From: Cardinalis cardinalis
Lineage: Eukaryota > Chordata > Aves > Passeriformes > Cardinalidae
Reading direction: 5' to 3'
Assembly (NCBI GenBank): GCA_014549065.1
Contig: JACDOX010000009.1
Span: forward strand, 2,963,310 to 3,027,309
Length of the DNA: 64,000 nt
The notes beneath the pieces were generated by a model. The model ran no database searches. It was not told where the DNA came from and was given only the letters and a program-made list of their open reading frames with translations. The translations under genes and the position numbers were made by a program. Shown piece after piece: positions 61,031 to 64,000 of the stretch; the stretch's first letter is position 1; each line of letters begins with the position of its first letter.

Positions 61031-64000
61031 AAAGGCTCTCAGAACAGCATCTTTGTTATATTATACTAAATGGAAGATGAAAAAGCAATATTCCTAGTAC
61101 TAGAAAAATAGGGCTTAGAACTTCTGTCTTTGAACCACAGCAAAGTATTTGGCTGAAATTCCAGTAAAGCAAATAACGCATCAATAATGTTTGCAATACT
61201 TCCTTAGGTTACATATGCAAAACAAACAGGAGGTTTACTTAATGTCGGCATAACTATTCCCCCTATTAGTTTTGATCAATTGCTCTGTGGTCATGTTCAT
61301 TAGACAGCCTAATCTGAACTGCAATTAGGTTTTATCCTTTTAAAAGACAAAGCAGAATCCCAAGTCATTAATTAAAGGGTCTGACTACAGTTGGTTACAA
61401 GATGGATGTTGCATACCCTTTAGTGATGACTCAACTCAGCAAAACAGAGCACTTTAGTTTTAAGTGGCAAATACACCAGCACTAATTGAATGCAAGCTTT
61501 TGCTCTAGTACAGCTGGAGAAAAGGAAATAATTTCATGTGCAGATTCTTGAAGACATGAAATGCTAATGAGAACCATGTGAATAAGCTAGATATACATAG
61601 GGCAAACTGCAAGTATGAGGAAGACATTTAAAATAGGGGAGGGTGATTAATATACAATCCTGCACCACTTATAGGTTATTTTATTTCTCCCAGAAACTGA
61701 AAAACATTTAGTATTTAGTTTTCAGACCCTCTGTATCTAATGCTGCAGTATCTCAATGGCNAAAACTGATTTATGGTACCTAAGAAATAAAAAGCTCATT
61801 GCTTTCTAACTGATTGCACTCCATGGGTGTTCCCCAGTCCTGGCTTTGGGGTAGGCTGCTCCCTCATGCTATCCAAAGTGTAGGATATTCCCTTTCCAGA
61901 TATGAATAAGTCCATATTCTTGGTCCCTCTCCTCCTAAAACCAGAAAAAGCCTCAGAGGAGTCGCNGATCTTTAAGATCTGAAGTTATCTGGCCTGACAA
62001 TTAGCTGCACTCAGCCACTCACAAGACCATGGTACACCAAATGCTCCAGGTTTATGTCTCTGCTTCTCCAAAGATTTCGTGTATAACCACGAATAAATCA
62101 GAGGCATTTAAACCAATTTTGAAGGCAGGTAAAGCATGGTATTTTTAATGTATATTTTTAACTCAGGCTTTTGTGGATAAAATGGCTATATTTCTCAAAC
62201 TCCCAGGGGTCCTGCAAGGCTCTGAGTACCTGTGGTAACTGAGGAGAAGCACAAAATATGAGGTTGGAGGTAAAAGTGAAATTTGGATGCAGTAACTAAA
62301 GTTTCAAAGGAATTTTAAGGGATTTTTTTTAATTGAAGAGAAGAAAAAGTCAGAATTTTTAAAATGCAGGATTCACTGAGCTATCATCTGGTNTCTATTT
62401 GAATGTCTTTCCCTTTCCATGAGTTTGGAATAACAAGACTATTACCTAGAAGCTTTAAAANAAGAAGTAAAAGCTGATCACTGCTGGTGATGAAAAAAAA
62501 TATAATGCAGAGCTTGGCAGTAAGGGCCTGCAGCTCTACCAGTCATCTCAGCATGTAGCCAGAGTTGCTAACTCAGCTAGAAGGGAGCCAAAGCACACAG
62601 AGAGGTGCTTTTTTTGTTTTAATTAGTTTATTGTCCATTATTAATAGAAAACCCACAGAAAATAAAACTACAAATTGTAGACAAACACAAAAGCCTATTT
62701 TTAGTCTGTGAGATATGGGAAGAAGGTACATTGCAGCCACAGGAGGTTATCTTCCATTTCTCTGAAGTTTTCATCATAAGTTTACCTCCACAGCTGTCTG
62801 CTGCATGCTTCTAGCCAGAGCTGCTGCTCTCAGATAATACCAAGTGCCCTTGCACTAGGCTGAGGGGATAGCAAAGAGAAACCTTGCAGTGAGCTTGAGG
62901 AAGGTTGTTTAGCAAACATGGCCTCTAGGATGAGACTGAAAAGGAAGAAAGAGCTGAGTTCTCCCAAACAGAGCACAAAACCAGGAAAATATTGGAACAG
63001 CATCAAGAAAAGCAACAAAACCAAACACAAAATTGAAAGAGGAATTAGGCTTTACCTAAGAGCCAGAGGGAGTCAGAATTTAATAAATAATTTTTTTCTG
63101 CTTTTAATGATTTTCATGTAGGTATTCATAGACCTTGGGAAAAACCCCTGCATATCAAACCTCTGGTTTGACTCTTTCTGATAGTGAGCAAAATGCTGAG
63201 CTGAAAGCACTGAGGTAAATCATCATCTTCATCAAGTNGTCTTCAGCAGACAACCAGCAGAGTAAATTATGCCCCAACTTGTATGTGATATATCATTCAA
63301 TATTAGAGACACTTTGAGTAAATTCATCCATGGATAGGAAGAAAAAGGGAAAAATGCTATTTTTGATGGCTGTGAGGAATTTGCTACAGAATAAGTAGTT
63401 AATTTAATGATAAAGAGCTTTCTTGCTGAAAAATGTTTAAAGCAAAATATGAGAATAGGTCTATATTTTAACATACTAAAAGAAAGGAATATTTACATAA
63501 ACAGCACAAAACTTCCAATGTTACTATTCTAGGAAAAGAACATGTTGGATTTTTAGTTTAAAATACTTCNATACTGACATTTAAGTTACTTGAAACATAG
63601 AAGTGTGAAGCAAAATGAAATATTTGAAATCAAAGAAATGACAATTTCATCCATGTTATTGCTTCATGAAAATTCTCAAAATTTTGATTTCTTATATTTG
63701 TATGGTTTAAATTTTCAACATTTCTGAGCCTTTTTAGTACAAAAATATAATTTCTCCTCTTTATTCATTAACTCTTTTTGAATGGAATAATGAAGACACT
63801 TAAATGGGTACTTTGCATGTGGTTAAATATATTCCTTAGAGGAACTACATCCAGCCTCAAAAGTAAGAAAATTATGCTTTGATTGAATATTCATGGAATT
63901 AAATGAGCATTTCCCCATTGACCTGACTTATATTTCTAGTACCACATGAAGGGCTTCACTTTCAGAAATGCAGATGTTTTGTTTCATGTTTAAACACTCA
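61031..64000. other. Intergenic AT-rich end of the window; enhancer-like block
   Basis: 61130-61680 is a non-repetitive block rich in TAAT, ATTAG and ATGCTAAT cores with the look of a conserved non-coding element. The remainder to 64000 is AT-rich with short homopolymers. No exon, RNA gene or named repeat was recognised. Confidence 0.5.

Noticed and set aside
1..64000. CRISPR array, operon or other multi-gene system
   Set aside because: The sequence is vertebrate intergenic DNA. There are no regularly spaced direct repeats and no run of genes. The tandem repeats present are short and have no spacers.
1..64000. tRNA, rRNA or miRNA genes
   Set aside because: No convincing A/B-box pair (GGTTCRANNCC), rRNA similarity or known miRNA seed hairpin was seen by eye. 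The GGTTCAACTCC at about 30570 lacks a partner A box and cloverleaf.

Overview
This window is almost certainly vertebrate nuclear DNA from a bird, probably a passerine or other neoavian. Five independent CR1 retroposon insertions are recognisable, three of them keeping remnants of the CR1 8-bp terminal repeat (ATTCTRTG-like). One LTR resembles a family common in songbird genomes. A nuclear copy of mitochondrial COX2 reads as avian under the vertebrate mitochondrial code. Repeat density is low, and I saw no Alu, L1 or other mammalian SINE/LINE. About 180 isolated single-base n's are scattered through the sequence, more like masked heterozygous sites than assembly gaps.

I recognise no functional protein-coding gene, rRNA, tRNA or CRISPR array. 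The window looks like intergenic (or large-intron) DNA, a gene desert. Left part (1-25.1 kb): a sense CR1 with an internal TCTGC microsatellite (1.07-1.82 kb), an antisense LTR (5.5-6.2 kb), an antisense CR1 (9.0-9.7 kb), an antisense CR1 tail (17.6-17.8 kb) and the COX2 NUMT (24.8-25.1 kb). Middle (25-55 kb): mostly unique AT-rich sequence with a few short tandem duplications, GC-rich patches, a possible CTCF site, a strand-asymmetric pyrimidine-rich tract and several TAAT-rich blocks that look like conserved non-coding elements. Right part (55-61 kb): a cluster of three CR1 insertions, two sense and one antisense. The antisense one has lost the reverse-transcriptase region, so its endonuclease remnant is joined directly to its 3' end. 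The last 3 kb is AT-rich unique sequence, part of it enhancer-like.

A few unassigned open stretches (11.3-11.7 kb minus, 36.3-36.9 kb plus, 50.5-51.0 kb plus) are reported at low confidence. I found no multi-gene system. The strongest observations concern the biology of the repeats (NUMT, CR1 rearrangement, microsatellite birth inside CR1) and the candidate regulatory blocks.
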